A stretch of 64,000 nt of DNA, from the NCBI RefSeq assembly GCF_001411555.2, contig NC_049914.1:11894847-11958846 (forward strand). Direction: 5' to 3'. Positions 1 through 12,346 of this stretch are shown piece by piece (within the stretch, counting starts at the first letter, position 1; each line of letters opens with the position of its first letter). The notes under the pieces were generated by a model that was not told the DNA's origin, did no database searches, and saw only the letters and a list, made by a program, of their open reading frames with translations. This stretch comes from Juglans regia (Eukaryota > Streptophyta > Magnoliopsida > Fagales > Juglandaceae). Both the position numbers and the translations under genes were made by a program.

Positions 1-569
1 TTGCGGTGGGTCTAGTTATCTGTGGGGAGCCCGAAAGGGTGCCATGTTGTTGGCATCTGCCATTCCGCGCCATAGGAAACAACTTTTGTTAGCATAAATG
101 AAATTCACATCAATTCTAAGGGAGACAAACCGGGATTGTTTGGTTGCCATAGTAAGTCCTCTTGACTGGTACTGTCCGCAGCTAGCTACCATTTAATCTT
201 TGGTTGCTCCTTTTTTAGTTTAAGGATCTGTGAGCACCATATGCCTCACTCTGGATACCGGCCTTAACCAATTGGGTTGTAGTGGCCTTGCATGGGACAT
301 GCAAGTCTGACGCATCGTGAGGTCTGACAAGTCTCGTGCAATCAAGGAATCATGTCTGAGCAAGTGAGACATTGTTCGAGTCGTGCAAGTGAGGCCCGAG
401 CAATGCAATAAGTCTTGTGCAAGTGCAAGTGAGTTCCGAGTAGTGCAGCTGAGTCCCGAGCAATGAGGCACTAGTCTGAACCCTAAGCAAGTGAACGAGG
501 GGCTGGTCTTAGCCCATGCATGCCTGCTAGTTCGTGCGAGATGATTCTTCGAGTCCCATGCATGCCCAC
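1..569. other. Intergenic DNA, no gene recognised
   Basis: No supportable gene. From about 340 to 480 the sequence is built from degenerate short repeats around GTGCAAGTGAG and GAGTCCCGAGCAATG. The short open frames here follow that repeat and match no family I recognise. Confidence 0.5.
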
Positions 570-712
570 TAGGGGTGTAAATTCAAAATGGTAAACCGGA
601 AAATCGGTCTGGACCGGTTTTACCGGTTTTTAGAATGTGAAAACCGGCCAATTCCGGTCCGGTTCCTGTTTAGGGATTTTTTGGACCTAACCGGACCGGT
701 TGATAAAAAAAT
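570..712. mobile_element. Possible hAT-type MITE fragment
   Basis: The segment opens with TAGGGGTGTAAATT, a terminus typical of plant hAT-type MITEs. It continues with clustered CCGGTTT and ACCGG motifs in both orientations (about 595-700). I could not find a matching right terminus or an 8-bp duplication, so this is at best a truncated copy. It resembles in style the two complete hAT-type MITEs at 52589-53220 and 62185-62665. Confidence 0.3.
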
Positions 713-1839
713 ATAAGTGATGGGCTGAGTCCTAGTCCCATGCATGCCCGCTGGTTCGAGTCCCATGCATGCCCATTGTTCGTGCAGAGGTGATGGGCTC
801 GCCGAGCTGGTGATTGAGGAGTGTGCGTGGCTGAGGTGGGAGAACCTGCTGTTGGGTGGCGAGCTGAGTGCCCAAGGAGTGTGTCTGGCTGTGGTGGGCA
901 TGCTCGCTGCTGGGTGGCAAGCTGAGTTCCTACCATGGTGGTCAGGGGACCACATTAGGGACAGCAGAAAGTGACACGGTGTTCACGCCAGTGCCGTGAG
1001 CTTGGCCTGCATGTTAGAGCATGTTGTGTGCACTGCATGCGCGGCCAACGACTACTGTTGGTTGGTTGGGGTGGTTGGCAACAGCCCACGCGTCGGCATA
1101 ATCTTACGATGGTCAAGTGGTGATTGACAGCGGAGACATGGAGCTCACGGTGAGCTTGTCGTGCACGTTGGTGCACGACGTGCGTGGCCAGAAGTTGCTG
1201 CCAATCAGTTGGGGTGGTCAGCAACCACCTCAAGGGCAGCAGACAGCTCTGACGATCCGTTGGGTGGTTGCAGGTAGCCCAACTGTAAGAAGATAGGGCT
1301 GGGCTTTGTGGTTTCCACCACATGTGAGGTTGCACTTATGGTAGTCTCGGCGGAGCTAGCTCTGCTGGGGGATCAGCGATGTACCGGTGGAGGCAGACAA
1401 TGTCGGCGAACCACATGGTGGATGCCGCCACCCTCTCTTGTTGCGCCACGGTTAGGCCGTGCAATTGTCTCCTTGCGCACGGCATGGTGCACACATGGCG
1501 CATTGTTCACGGCCCCCATGGACCAGGGTCATGGTTGCGAAGCCAGAAACCACCGGCGGTGCAAATGATGACCGCTAGCCAAAAAAGACTTACTTGCTTG
1601 TTTTATGTGGCATCATTTGTCATAAATGTAAAAGTTGAAAAACTAAGAATAGTTATCAGAGAGGATGTTATCTGCTCATCCGGTAATTATTCAGCATGCC
1701 GGAAAATCATCATTCTCCCACCTCCAGCTAAGAGAGAAATCAGATCCCATAAACGGTGCCACTGTTTTTTGCGGAAAAAATTGAACAACGGGCCGGAAGG
1801 AGAGAAATAGTCATTTCCGGCCCACTGGTCGACTTGGGC
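713..1839. other. Intergenic, relatively GC-rich, no gene recognised
   Basis: The phrase GTCCCATGCATGCCC recurs near 553, 738 and 758. A GCTGAG-containing sentence is imperfectly repeated at about 830-935. Open frames occur on both strands, but none has a recognisable domain. It may be decayed retrotransposon DNA. Confidence 0.4.
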
Positions 1840-2650
1840 CTTGATCGGTGTTGTTTGGGGGCCCCGATAGTATTCCGATGCAGCTGTACTGTATCAATGC
1901 ATACGTCTATTGCAGTAAATGGAAAACAAGTATAGAGAAATGAGAGAAAATGACATAGATTTACGTGGTTCGGCATGTTGCCTACATCTACAGACGTTTG
2001 GGAAGGGAGAACCCACTATAATATACTTGTTTACAATCTTTCATGGCCTATCATTTCTCATTGTATAAAGAAAGCTGGAGATCTTCTTGCTAGAGAAGAT
2101 GTCTTCTCGGAACTCTCTCTAGAGAGGTTGAAGAAGAAGAGGAGCTCGGTTGGTCAACTGATGCCTTGCTTTTATCTTACCCCCCATTGCGCGTGCTTAC
2201 CTGCCATGATGTCACCAATCCCTTTACGTATCTGTCTGTGGAGGTAAGGTCTGACCCTTGGTGTGTCTGGGCATCATTTCCTTTTTTCACTTCCTTCTGA
2301 CCCCTTCTTCATACACTTCTTGCACCTATGACCACTTCTTATTTCCTACTCCCTTTCTATCCATTTTGTCCTCTAGTGTGGCTTGGTGGGCTGAGTTTAA
2401 CCTTCGACAAGTCAGGTATTTTATCCTCCACATATATAATACATATAGGTGCAATAGAACCAAAACATTGGTGTCGATATGAGCCATATTCTGGAGTAAA
2501 TCGGGGAAATGACTGCTAAAAGGTCATTTTGAATGCAAAATCATGAAGGGTTTGTAACTCTGTAGTACTGAGACGAGAAGCTTCAATGAATAGTGGGGCA
2601 CTATCCCTTATATCTTAAAAGCCACTATACGCAGATGAACATGAATGAAC
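1840..2650 (+). mobile_element. Possible LTR-retrotransposon remnant
   Basis: Around 1955-1990 is the phrase GATTTACGTGGTTCGGCA followed by a 'gcctacatctac' stretch. That phrase recurs in many plant LTR retrotransposon ends. It is followed by T-rich non-coding DNA. I see no matching second LTR, primer-binding site or coding domain, so boundaries are only approximate. Confidence 0.25.
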
Positions 2651-2949
2651 AGTCTTTTTGCTTGCACTTCCTTCTTCCACTTCTGTCCCTTTGTCTAACC
2701 GAGTGTGTCACTTTTACCCCCTGAGTTCCTTATATTTCGTTCGTCTGACTGAGGTTATTTTGGTCTTTTTAGTGAAGATCATGTACATCTTCTGCTTCCT
2801 CCTCTCTCTCAACTCAAACCCCCTCTCTCTTCTGTTTCCGCTTATGTTTAACTTGTTTAACGTCGGACAATATTTCTTCTTCAAGGAGCAGGAGCTTTCT
2901 GTCGATTTCTCCGCTGCCTGCATGCAGTCACCGTAAGGAAGATCTATTG

Positions 2950-3733
2950 ACATACACAACTATCTTCAACATACACGGCTATATGAAATCTGGAAAATAC
3001 ATAGCATACAAAGGCATTAATTAAATAAGTTCCACAATGCATTAAAAGAGGTAAAATCTGGAAAAGATACGAGTTTTCAACTACAATAGCTCGGTTTTGC
3101 ATCACAACCACGATCCAATGAAAGGAAATCAGGGTTAGGGTTTATACCTTTAGTAGATCTCTTCCCAAAACACAAAACGCAGAAGAGGAAAGGTAGATTC
3201 AGTTTGGGAACTAGAGAGCACACAAAGTCATTGGCTTCCTATTTTCCTCTTGAGAAGATGAAATAATAAGTGCTTGGGCTTAAGATGAAGGAGAACGAAA
3301 ATGGGGAGAGAAAGAGAAGAGTCGCACGGATGGACTTGAGGACTAGAGAAATTTTTCCTTCTCCTTACCTTGGAAGCTGACGCGTATGATGGGGGGTAAT
3401 AAGGGCTTAAGTGACTTTTGAAACTCCTTCCCTTAGAAGCTAAAATGGATGACGGGGATTAAATTTGGGAAGATATTTGCCTTACCTAACAAATCAATAG
3501 CTAGGATTAAAGGAGCTTTATACTTAAAATAAATAAAATGGTAAAACTAAAGGTAATGTTGTAAAATCATATAATTATACCCTTCCCTCATTTTAATAAG
3601 TCCCATTTAAATAAAATAATTAAAAATCTTAATGTAAAAATGCATAAAAGAATATTTAATTTAAAGAATTAATAAAAAATTATGTAAAAGAACATTATTA
3701 AATATTAAAGAAAAGAAATTGAACGGTGTCACA
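2950..3733 (-). mobile_element. Possible LTR fragment, minus strand
   Basis: Read on the minus strand, the block starts with TGTGACACCG at 3733, a common Ty3/gypsy LTR start. It has an AT-rich U3-like part (about 3480-3730) and then a pyrimidine-rich leader (about 3130-3400). No second LTR or target duplication was found. The call rests on layout only. Confidence 0.22.
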
Positions 3734-6670
3734 TTGAGATCTCGATGCCCGAACTCTCTTCTATAATTCTATAGTAAGGGATGTAACATGATTAAAAATA
3801 AGAATTCTAAATACTTAATGTACAAATTAATATGTACTTGTAACGTGTTGTCTGATCACAATATATATGCTTCTTGCATGACTCAACTTAATTTACACGA
3901 TGATCATAAAGAGGTTTCATGCATTGCATGGTCTGCCACAAACTAGCCCGTCAACATTTTGAACTAATTTTTTTGTTAAATTTGTATTAAAAAAATTTAG
4001 CAAAATGATCAATTTGTATAATCAAAATGATCAATTTGTAAAATTTGTATTAAATTATGGCGTATTTTGAATTAATCATTTTTTTCTAATCTATCCAAAT
4101 ATGTAAATATTATACTTTACTAACATATCATTATCCAAAGATATTTGTTAAATAATTTATTAATCATTCTTCTTTCGTAAAAAATCATATGATTTTTGTA
4201 AAAAATCTAAATTAGGCAAAAGGGACGTTGCTCTATTACTAGTATATATATGTGACCGCTCCATGGCATGTGATAGATCTAGCTTCCCACGTCTTCGTCC
4301 TTCAGATCCTTGGAATGAAAGTAAGAGCTGATGTCTATTTCTGACAAAAGAGAATGAGAGGTTGTATATCGGAGATGGCAAAAAGACCCAAGAAGCGCCA
4401 TTGTTTAAGGTAGCGCGTGGATTCCACGCACTGCGCATAGCTAGGCTGCGTGCACTACACTAGTTAGTAGCTGGGTGTATTTGATATAGTTTGGTGGCTG
4501 AGTATGACAGAGCAACGGATTAAATGGGGAGCATGTTGACAACAGATACGTCGATGTATGGCTGCACATCTCAATTATTTTCCTCCCGTCAAAAATCTTG
4601 AACACTGAAGAAAAAAAGGTTTTGGAAAGATAAGAAAGAGAGAAAAAAAAATCATGTTACGACCAGAAACAAAACAGGAACGGCCAGAAAGAGGCATAGA
4701 TTGCATCACAATGGGGCATATGTGGCCCTCAAATACTCCGGTGCTAGCACGTACGTGAGGGTCATGCACCAATGATATGGAGGTTGCAGCAAGCTAGGGT
4801 CTGCCTTGGTCAAACTCGAGTTGGAGAATTCATTAGTGGGCAGTACTGTAGAATATATAATTCATGAGTTGGTGAAGATGAGGGTAACGGATCAGGTAAA
4901 GGAACAAAGAGAAGAGGGAAGGCCTTCCTTGCCTCCCCTTTTTGCAAACATTGTGCAAGTTAGGGTGCTAATTATATAAAACAAAATTACATTTACAAGT
5001 CGGTTTGGAGGACATATTGACTTATAAGTAAAAGAAATTAATTGATAAACATGCCATACTAATTAAAAAAATAACGTATCAAGGTAGGTTATAAAGTATT
5101 AATTATATGTATAATAATAAGTATGATTATTGATTGTTAAAACATATATACCGCTCGAATCAATACATAGAATTCTAAAAAGTTTCGATGAGCACATGAA
5201 AAATATGAAACCAAAAGCAAGAATATTAATGAGACCCTAGATACCAGGCAGACACATGCGGAGCGAAGCCCAATCATAAGTTGCCAACTAAGTAGGAAAT
5301 TAATAATATTGTCGGGATATCGTAAAGATAAAGTAGATGACGTTGTAGGGTACCATAAGACAGTGACATGTAACCTTCAAATTATTTTTATTTATTTATT
5401 ATTCAATCATGCATGTGAGCTGTCAGGAATGACATTGGGCTATTACAGTAATTACTGTGGAGGAATGCTTTGTTAGTATAAAGAATAATGTTTACACGAC
5501 CCATGCATCATTGCTAGCTCTTTAGTGAATGAAAAATGCTGGATATAATCGGCTGGGGGAAGTGTGGGGAATCGCGTTCCATGCAGCATAAATGAAACAG
5601 CATCGTTTTATTCATTTTGTTCAAAACACCGTGTCTCATCTCATCTCGTCTCGTCTCGTCTCGTCTTCGTCTCCTTTTCGTCTACCCATTACCTCCTTTC
5701 TCCTTTATCCTATTCTTCTTAACAATAACATCACCCAAGAAGGTAGGTGGAAAAGCATGAAAAGCCCACCATAAAAAGTCATTATTTAGGAAAGATAAAA
5801 ACAAGAAGAGCATGAGCATGTTTTATTTGTATCCATTACCCATTTTCGGAGAACTCTTTTGCGGTGATGAAATCGAAAAAGTTATTGGACTGCATTCTAC
5901 CAATTGAAACCAGAATCAAAGTGAAGAAATATAAAAAGGACATTCTATAAATCCCTTCAATTAATAAATAAAGAATGATGAAATTAAAACAAAAATCAGA
6001 AGAAAAAGCAATGAGATATGCCGATTACCGCATTATTTTCCTTTTTCTTTGAAATTCCTTTCGATTTCTGATGTTGGAGCACACAATCCTTTGCTTTAGG
6101 TGTCCTTTTTCTTCTTTCCTTTTTGTTTCTGAGTTTCGGGGAAGCCCTACAGGTTATAAAATCGTTCAGACTTCGATTCTTTCTCAAAAGCAAGAGGGTG
6201 CGGCAATTTAACATATGATTATTCTGTTCTTAAGCGGGAAAACAATCACATATCTGAGTTGTAGAAGACGATCCCTCGCTCTACTGTTTCCATTTTCTTC
6301 TTCTTCATTTTTTTTAATATATCTTCTTATGTGGCATTAGCCGATTATCCTGCGGTTACTCACCGCGGTTGTATGTAGAAAAACTGTTAATAAAATACTC
6401 TTCGGAGCATATATGCTTCTAATCTATTCGTTAACCTAACATTTTTGTATGAAAAGGATCATGAATTTATGTTCTTTTAATTTCTTAGTTTTATGTAATT
6501 GGTATGGTATATTGGTACGTAATTACAGTAGTATTCATGATGAGTAATTTATATGTTCTCTGGATATTTTACCCAGATATGTTGATTAGCTGAGCGATAC
6601 ATAACCATTCAAAACATGATCATCAACTAATCACTCTCTTTTGCAGGGATACATACTCCTTGGTCTTGTC

Positions 6671-6672
<2 letters not shown>
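3734..6672. other. Intergenic, AT-rich, no gene recognised
   Basis: About 2.9 kb with no supportable coding region on either strand. The short open frames at 4160-4438, 5592-5774 and 5996-6214 have no recognisable motif and lie in AT-rich sequence. A (TCTCG)n tract is annotated separately. Confidence 0.5.
5633..5674. repeat. (TCTCG)n microsatellite
   Basis: An imperfect run of the pentamer TCTCG/TCTCA lies in intergenic DNA. Confidence 0.8.

Positions 6673-6713
<41 letters not shown>
6673..6713. repeat. (AT)n microsatellite
   Basis: A nearly perfect AT dinucleotide run of about 40 bp ends 24 bp before the left end of the CACTA element, so that element inserted beside an AT-rich tract. Confidence 0.9.
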
Positions 6714-6716
<3 letters not shown>

Positions 6717-6737
6717 TTGTGTGTGTATATGTGTATA

Positions 6738-6751
6738 CACTACAACAAAAA
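6738..6751. repeat. CACTA left terminal inverted repeat
   Basis: CACTACAACAAAAA, 14 bp, is an exact inverted match to 27506-27519. The flanking base triplet to the left is ATA. Confidence 0.93.
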
Positions 6752-6939
6752 CGCTCTTTAGCGAAGAAATTTTTTGTCCCAAATTATACTCATTTCGTCC
6801 CGAGCTCGTTCTAACAACACTGTCCCAAAAGATATTTTGGGATGAAAATCATCATTTCGTCTCAAAAAATATCTTTTGGGACGAATTTGGAGGAAACTGT
6901 CCGAACATGTTGGAACAAGGAATTTCTTTTGTCACGGTT

Positions 6940-7235
6940 AAAATTCATCCTAGAATATCGTTCAAAAGGTTACAATTTTACGTTCGAACTGGATTAATTT
7001 GTTTAAACGATTGCAAAATACGTTCAAACAAAAATAAATTATACACCCGTTCGAACGGTATAAATTTAGCTTTCCGTTCGAACGTTAAAGGGATAGATCG
7101 AACGGTATAAGAGTTCGAACGGGAAAAGTTATGTTCGAACACTACGAAAATAAATGACGTTCGAATGTTATGTGATCGTTCGAATGATTTAGTAAATTGC
7201 GTTCGAACGTTATGTGGTCGTTCGAATGATATCTA
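6940..7235. repeat. CACTA left subterminal repeat array (GTTCGAAC)
   Basis: About ten full or one-mismatch copies of the palindrome CGTTCGAACG lie within 300 bp, for example near 6980, 7047, 7075, 7115, 7131, 7160, 7179, 7201 and 7219. In characterised CACTA elements, subterminal short repeats are bound by the element's own DNA-binding protein; that role is inferred here from position and density. Confidence 0.8.
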
Positions 7236-7418
7236 TTTTATTTAAACTCAATAATAAAAAACCAAATAAACATTCATAATATTTGAAAAAATATATTAGA
7301 AACAGTTTAATACTCACAAAAGTTTTATAATAAGTGCAAACTAAATAAATAACCATGAGACTGGCATTGTTCGTACATAAATAGATAATCCCAAAATCTG
7401 TACGTAAAAAACTATCAG

Positions 7419-8913
7419 TTACTTGGAGGCCTGTACTGTTACATAAGTTTGTATCTGTCTTCTGAACTGTTTTTGTTGTTCTTCATGTTGTTTGATGCGC
7501 ATCTCTATGTCTGCTTGTTTCGCCAATTGAGCCTCTAACTCATGTTGTCTTACAGTCAATTTTTCAATTCGCATTTTCTAACGCTATAGAAATCATAGGG
7601 GCAAACCCGGCCGGAAGAAGAGGAAGTGAGAGAAGTTTTTACACTGCGACCCGAACTCCTCAAATATCTTGAACGTTGACCTAGGACTTGTGTTAAAATA
7701 TCAATATTATTTATTGATGAATTTTGGTCTGACGCAGATTCAGCACGTAGGGCAACCATTTTATCCTAAACATATATAAGATAAAGAATTAATATCGTCA
7801 TAAATATTCTAATATATTTAATTAAAACAATTTATAATATTTACATAATTTTCACGGGCATCAGGATGAGTCCAGTCTCCATTACGATCAGTGTGCGATG
7901 CAGCATATAATTTTATCAGACTATAATTGGTATCTGAATCTTGCTACAATAAATATGTGTTAAGACATAAAGTCATTATGATTTATCCAAATAATTAACT
8001 ATATCCAATAAAAAAAATAGCAATACCAATTTCTTAGAGAGACGATGGAAAAATCTTGAGCCTGCATGATGGTTAATCTTCAATTTTTATCTATTTGTTT
8101 TGTTTATAAAACTTCAATCTTGCAAAGAAATTAAAAATATTATGAGACAAAATAACAAATAGGACAAGTAAAATAATTAAATTTAATTATACATGATATG
8201 ATAGATCTTCAAACATGTCACAAAGTTTTTCTCACTTAGAAGGTCGTACATCCTGAAAAGGATGTTGGCGTGCATCTTCCTTGTTCTCAAACTTATTATA
8301 ATGTGCATGACATATTGCCTTATATTTGCGGAATGCATTACCCATAAACTATTCCACAGTCTTACGCTTCTCTCTTCGATCAAAATTTAATTCGAAATCA
8401 TCATTGAAAAAAGTAGTCACAAACATAGTATCATTTATAATATTCTAAATTTAAGTAAAATATAAAAATTTATTCTACTAAATCAAAATTTTAAACATTA
8501 CCAAACAACGTTTCTTGATAAGCTCTTTAACATCTTCTGGGACTTTCTTCCATGAAGTCATTGCCAAATGTGCATAAGTTCATGTAAGAGCACCCACATG
8601 TGATGCAAGCGAAGTTGCTGGTTGTCCTTCACCTCCGGTATATTCGTTAGGAATGTTAACCTTGATCTTACCTACCTTACGATATTTTTCCAACGTCATG
8701 CCTCTAGTAGTACCTCGACCTTGACGAGATTGTACCGTAGACACTATAAAATATAACATTGTAATCAATCTCTATTATATGACCTTAATTAATAAATTTT
8801 ATGAGTATTTGATTTTTACCTTATTCTGTAGAGTCAATCTCTATTGGTGAGTCTGAAAAAGAGTTAGGAACAGGTAAATATGAGTTGCGAACTTCCTTCC
8901 TCTTTAGTGACAT
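7419..8913 (-). pseudogene. PTTA/En-Spm-type CACTA protein gene, decayed, several exons
   Basis: On the minus strand the gene can be followed in blocks. A start-proximal exon begins at 8913. A block at 8500-8768 contains RQGRGTTRGMTLEKYRK and a following MTSWKKVPEDVK. A block at 8190-8400 contains REKRKTVEWFMGNAFRKYK. Smaller blocks lie near 8040-8110 and 7850-7945. The last block, 7419-7770, has a Gln/Glu-rich coiled-coil-like tail ending at the stop at 7419-7421. This order is that of the plant transposase (Ptta/En/Spm) family, the partner protein of CACTA elements thought to bind DNA. Exon edges look like GT-AG introns, but an in-frame stop after the first exon and another near 8580 (V-G-A-L-T-stop) indicate decay. 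Exact exon joints are uncertain. Confidence 0.7.
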
Positions 8914-9004
8914 AATTTCAAACTACTGATACATTCAATAAGTAAAATATTTGTCATCAAGTGTAATGTTAACACATAATTGGTCAATCATAATCTGTAT
9001 TAGT

Positions 9005-12000
9005 TTAATTTGACAATTCGCTCTCATCATCTGTAGATACCTCATATGATTCAACATTTTTCTCAATTGTCGCATCAACAATTTCAGCCTCAATATCTTC
9101 TCTATATAATGGAATCATCTCATATTGGCTCAAATCCACAAACAAATTTAAGGGGGGTTGACTCTCTTTGTATGCTTCTTGAGTAGAGGGGTCATCTTCT
9201 TCTTCATCTTGTCCTTCTGTCTGAAGGATAACATCATATATATTTTTTGGAGAATATTTTTGTACTACTTGCCATTGATTTCCTAACTCTAGGTCATCTA
9301 AGTAGAATATTTGAGATGTTTGAGAAGCCAAAATAAAAGGATCAACTTCATACCATTTTTTTGATGTACTAACTCTCAAAAAATATTCATCATCACGGAC
9401 TCCAGTTCAAGGATTGCTTAAATTCCACCAATCACATTTAAACAGATACACCGCAAGCTCCCCCAAATATTTCATTCCAATTATATCGACAATAACCACA
9501 TAGAAATCAATGTTTTCTCCAGTATGACTTCCTTCGACTAGGACACCACTATTTCGGATTTTCCTATAACAATCTCGATCCATTGTGTCGTACCTACTTC
9601 CTCGAGAAATACATGCAGAATATCGAGTAGTGCGTCTCGATGAGCCATGCGCCAATGCATATAGTTCATCCGATATATCGTTTGGATTATTCGCATGTAT
9701 TTGTACAACCTACATATTGAGTAAAACATATATTATATCAAAATTTAAATCAATATTTTTTTATTGGTTATTGAGTAAAGCATATGTAATGTCATTACTC
9801 GTTCTTCAAACCATTTGGAGAACTCCTCTTCATGTTTCTGGTTTATATCATTTACTCCTAATTCCTTGAGCACGTTAATATGATCACTGAAATTGATGAT
9901 TACCATAAATCTTTATATTCTTAGAATTTTTTTAAAGTAAATGAGCAAATTTAAATTAAGAAATAGTTATAACTTACTTCAAGTGGTTCTCTCTCTTAGG
10001 GCAATTGTTCAGCACGCACCACTGAACTTTCTCGAACTCTCTTCCATACAAGTCATAATCACAGACTGCACCAATTGGACGTACTTGTTGGGAAAACACA
10101 AAAAACACATTTTGTTGTCTTGCTCGGTTAACATATAAGTTTCTTTCCGACCAATCAAACCTAGTGTCAACTCTGTAGAAATATTTGGAACAGTAGGTAT
10201 AACACTCATCATCAATATATGCTTTTGCAATTGATCCTTCTGGGTGGGCCTTGTTACCCATTGTACGTTTCAACTTTCCAAGAAATGACGGTGGGTAAAT
10301 ACTTTCTACCTTACACAATATTATGACAATTTCTCATTCCATTCGATCCAAAGCTTTTACATTCAACGTCCTTGCACATAATTCTTTAAAAAATGCACTC
10401 AACTCTGTCAAAGCCACGCGCACGTCTCTTGTCAAGTATCCACAGATACCAATAGGAAAGATACTTGTAAGAAGACATGACAATCATGACTTTTTAATCC
10501 AGTTATTTTCCAATCATTTGTTCTCACATACCTTGTTAGATTCGAGGCATAACCGTCCAATAGTTTAATCTTCATTAGCCACTCACAAAATGTAACCCCT
10601 TCGTTCCTTGACAATGTATACCACCTAATCGGCATGTAGACAGACGAACCATTTTCTTGCAATTGCATTTCTTGTCTTATTCCCAACCGCTTCAGATCTT
10701 TTCTTGAGTTTAATGTATCCTTTGTTTTTCCTCCAATTGACATCAATGTTCTCAATTTGGATTTGCAAATATTTTTTTCAATATGCATAACATTAAGACT
10801 ATGCCGCAATTTTAATTTTGACCAGTACGAGAGTTTGAAAAATATACTATTATTTGTCCAATTCAACTCATTCGTAGCTCGTTTTCTCTTTCGTTATTTT
10901 TTACCAAATTCATTACAACCAACATTTATAAATTATGCAAGTACATCGTCACCAGACAAATATGGTGGAGGTTAGCCCCAGTCAACAGTTCCATCAAACA
11001 TTCTAGAATTTTCACGTCATCTATGGTCACCAGGTAAAAATCGATGATGACCCATGAAATATAATTTCTTCCCATACGTAAGCCATTCAGATTTGGTATA
11101 TTTGTTACAAATTGGACATGTCATTTTTCCCTTAGTACTCCAACCTGACAAGTTTTCATAAGTGGGAAAATCATTTATTATCCATAACACCGCAACAAGC
11201 ATCTTAAACGACTTGCCTGTTGATGAATCAAATGTGACAACCCCATTCTCCCACAAATCTTTTAATTCTGCAATCAATGACTGTAAGTGTATGTTTATAC
11301 CATTTCCCGATAATCTCGAACTTGGAATGAGCAAACTCATCATGAAATATAGATAGTACGATGACTAGTACTCATGTTTCCAAATCCATCTATTGTCAAC
11401 CCAAGTCGTACATTACACAGTTCTTCAGCAAACCATGGGTGCTCTTGATTAAATTCCTTCCACACCTGGGAGTCAACAGAATGTGACAAAATATCATCGT
11501 TCCTTACTTTGCCTGATGAGTGTCATGTCATGTCTACAGCCGTTACGTGTGACATAAATAATCGTTGTAATCTAGGTATCGATGGAAAGTGGCGTAAGAC
11601 CTTCTGCAGCACATTTTGCTTGTCCGATTTCCATCTTGATTCATGGCATACGAGGCACTCGTTCAACTGCTCATTCTCTTGCCAAAATAATATGTAGTCA
11701 TTCTTACATGCACGTATTACGTTGTAATCAAATCTGAGTTCTCGTTTCAACTTTTTTGTCTCATAGAAGTTACGATGTAAAGTATTGTCCATCGACAGTG
11801 CCTATTTGAACAATACAAGTAACATATTGATTGCCTTAATAGATAATCGACACATTGATTTTATGTGAAACAGTCATACAGTAAATGAAAACTTACTGTG
11901 TCTTCTGCATCTTGGATAAAGCTCATGCTATGAATCATTCCACAATCATGCAAAAGTGTTATGGCCACCATCATTTGAGTTTGATGTGTCCGTGTCACCT

Positions 12001-12346
12001 TCATCCATAAACATTTTCGTACTGATGTCACCTAACATCTGCTCCATATCCTCATAGTATTCATCTCCAACAACCTCTGATTGTACATCTTCATCAATCT
12101 CTTCTTCATCATGTGAAGCCTCAAATGAAGTTGGATATGGTTCCCTGTGTAAAATCCAATCAATATAACCTCTGTCAATACCTTAGACAAACAGATGCTC
12201 TCTCACCAAGTCTATCTTATGAGAACGCAAATTCCTGCATTCTATGCATGGGCATCTAATATGCCCATCACTATCGCATGTACCCAATTCGAACTCCAAG
12301 AATTTCTTAACACCTTCAACATATATATTGTAATTCTGGTCCAATC
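9005..12346 (-). pseudogene. CACTA tnp2 transposase gene, interrupted and decayed
   Basis: Domains in order on the minus strand: the transposase-associated N-terminal domain (12183-12346, ending GHIRCPCIECRNLRSHK); the tnp2 catalytic region (about 11792 to 10800, with MTCPICNK and LYFMGHHRFLPGDHR); a DUF4218-like part (10866 to 10010, with LNVMHIEKNI, VYMPIRWY and KAHPEGSIAKAYIDDE); and a DUF4216-like C-terminal part (9655 to 9005, with LFKCDWWN, WYEVDPFILASQTSQIFYL and WQVVQKYSP). Introns and several stops or shifts separate the open blocks. Its first codons lie 9.9 kb away at 22280-22315, beyond the retroelement insertion. The protein would be the DDE-type transposase that cuts the CACTACAAC ends; this copy is not functional. 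Confidence 0.85.

Noticed and set aside
220..955. Small minus-strand frames of 62-111 codons at the left edge
   Set aside because: They follow degenerate repeats, overlap each other in several frames and show no domain.
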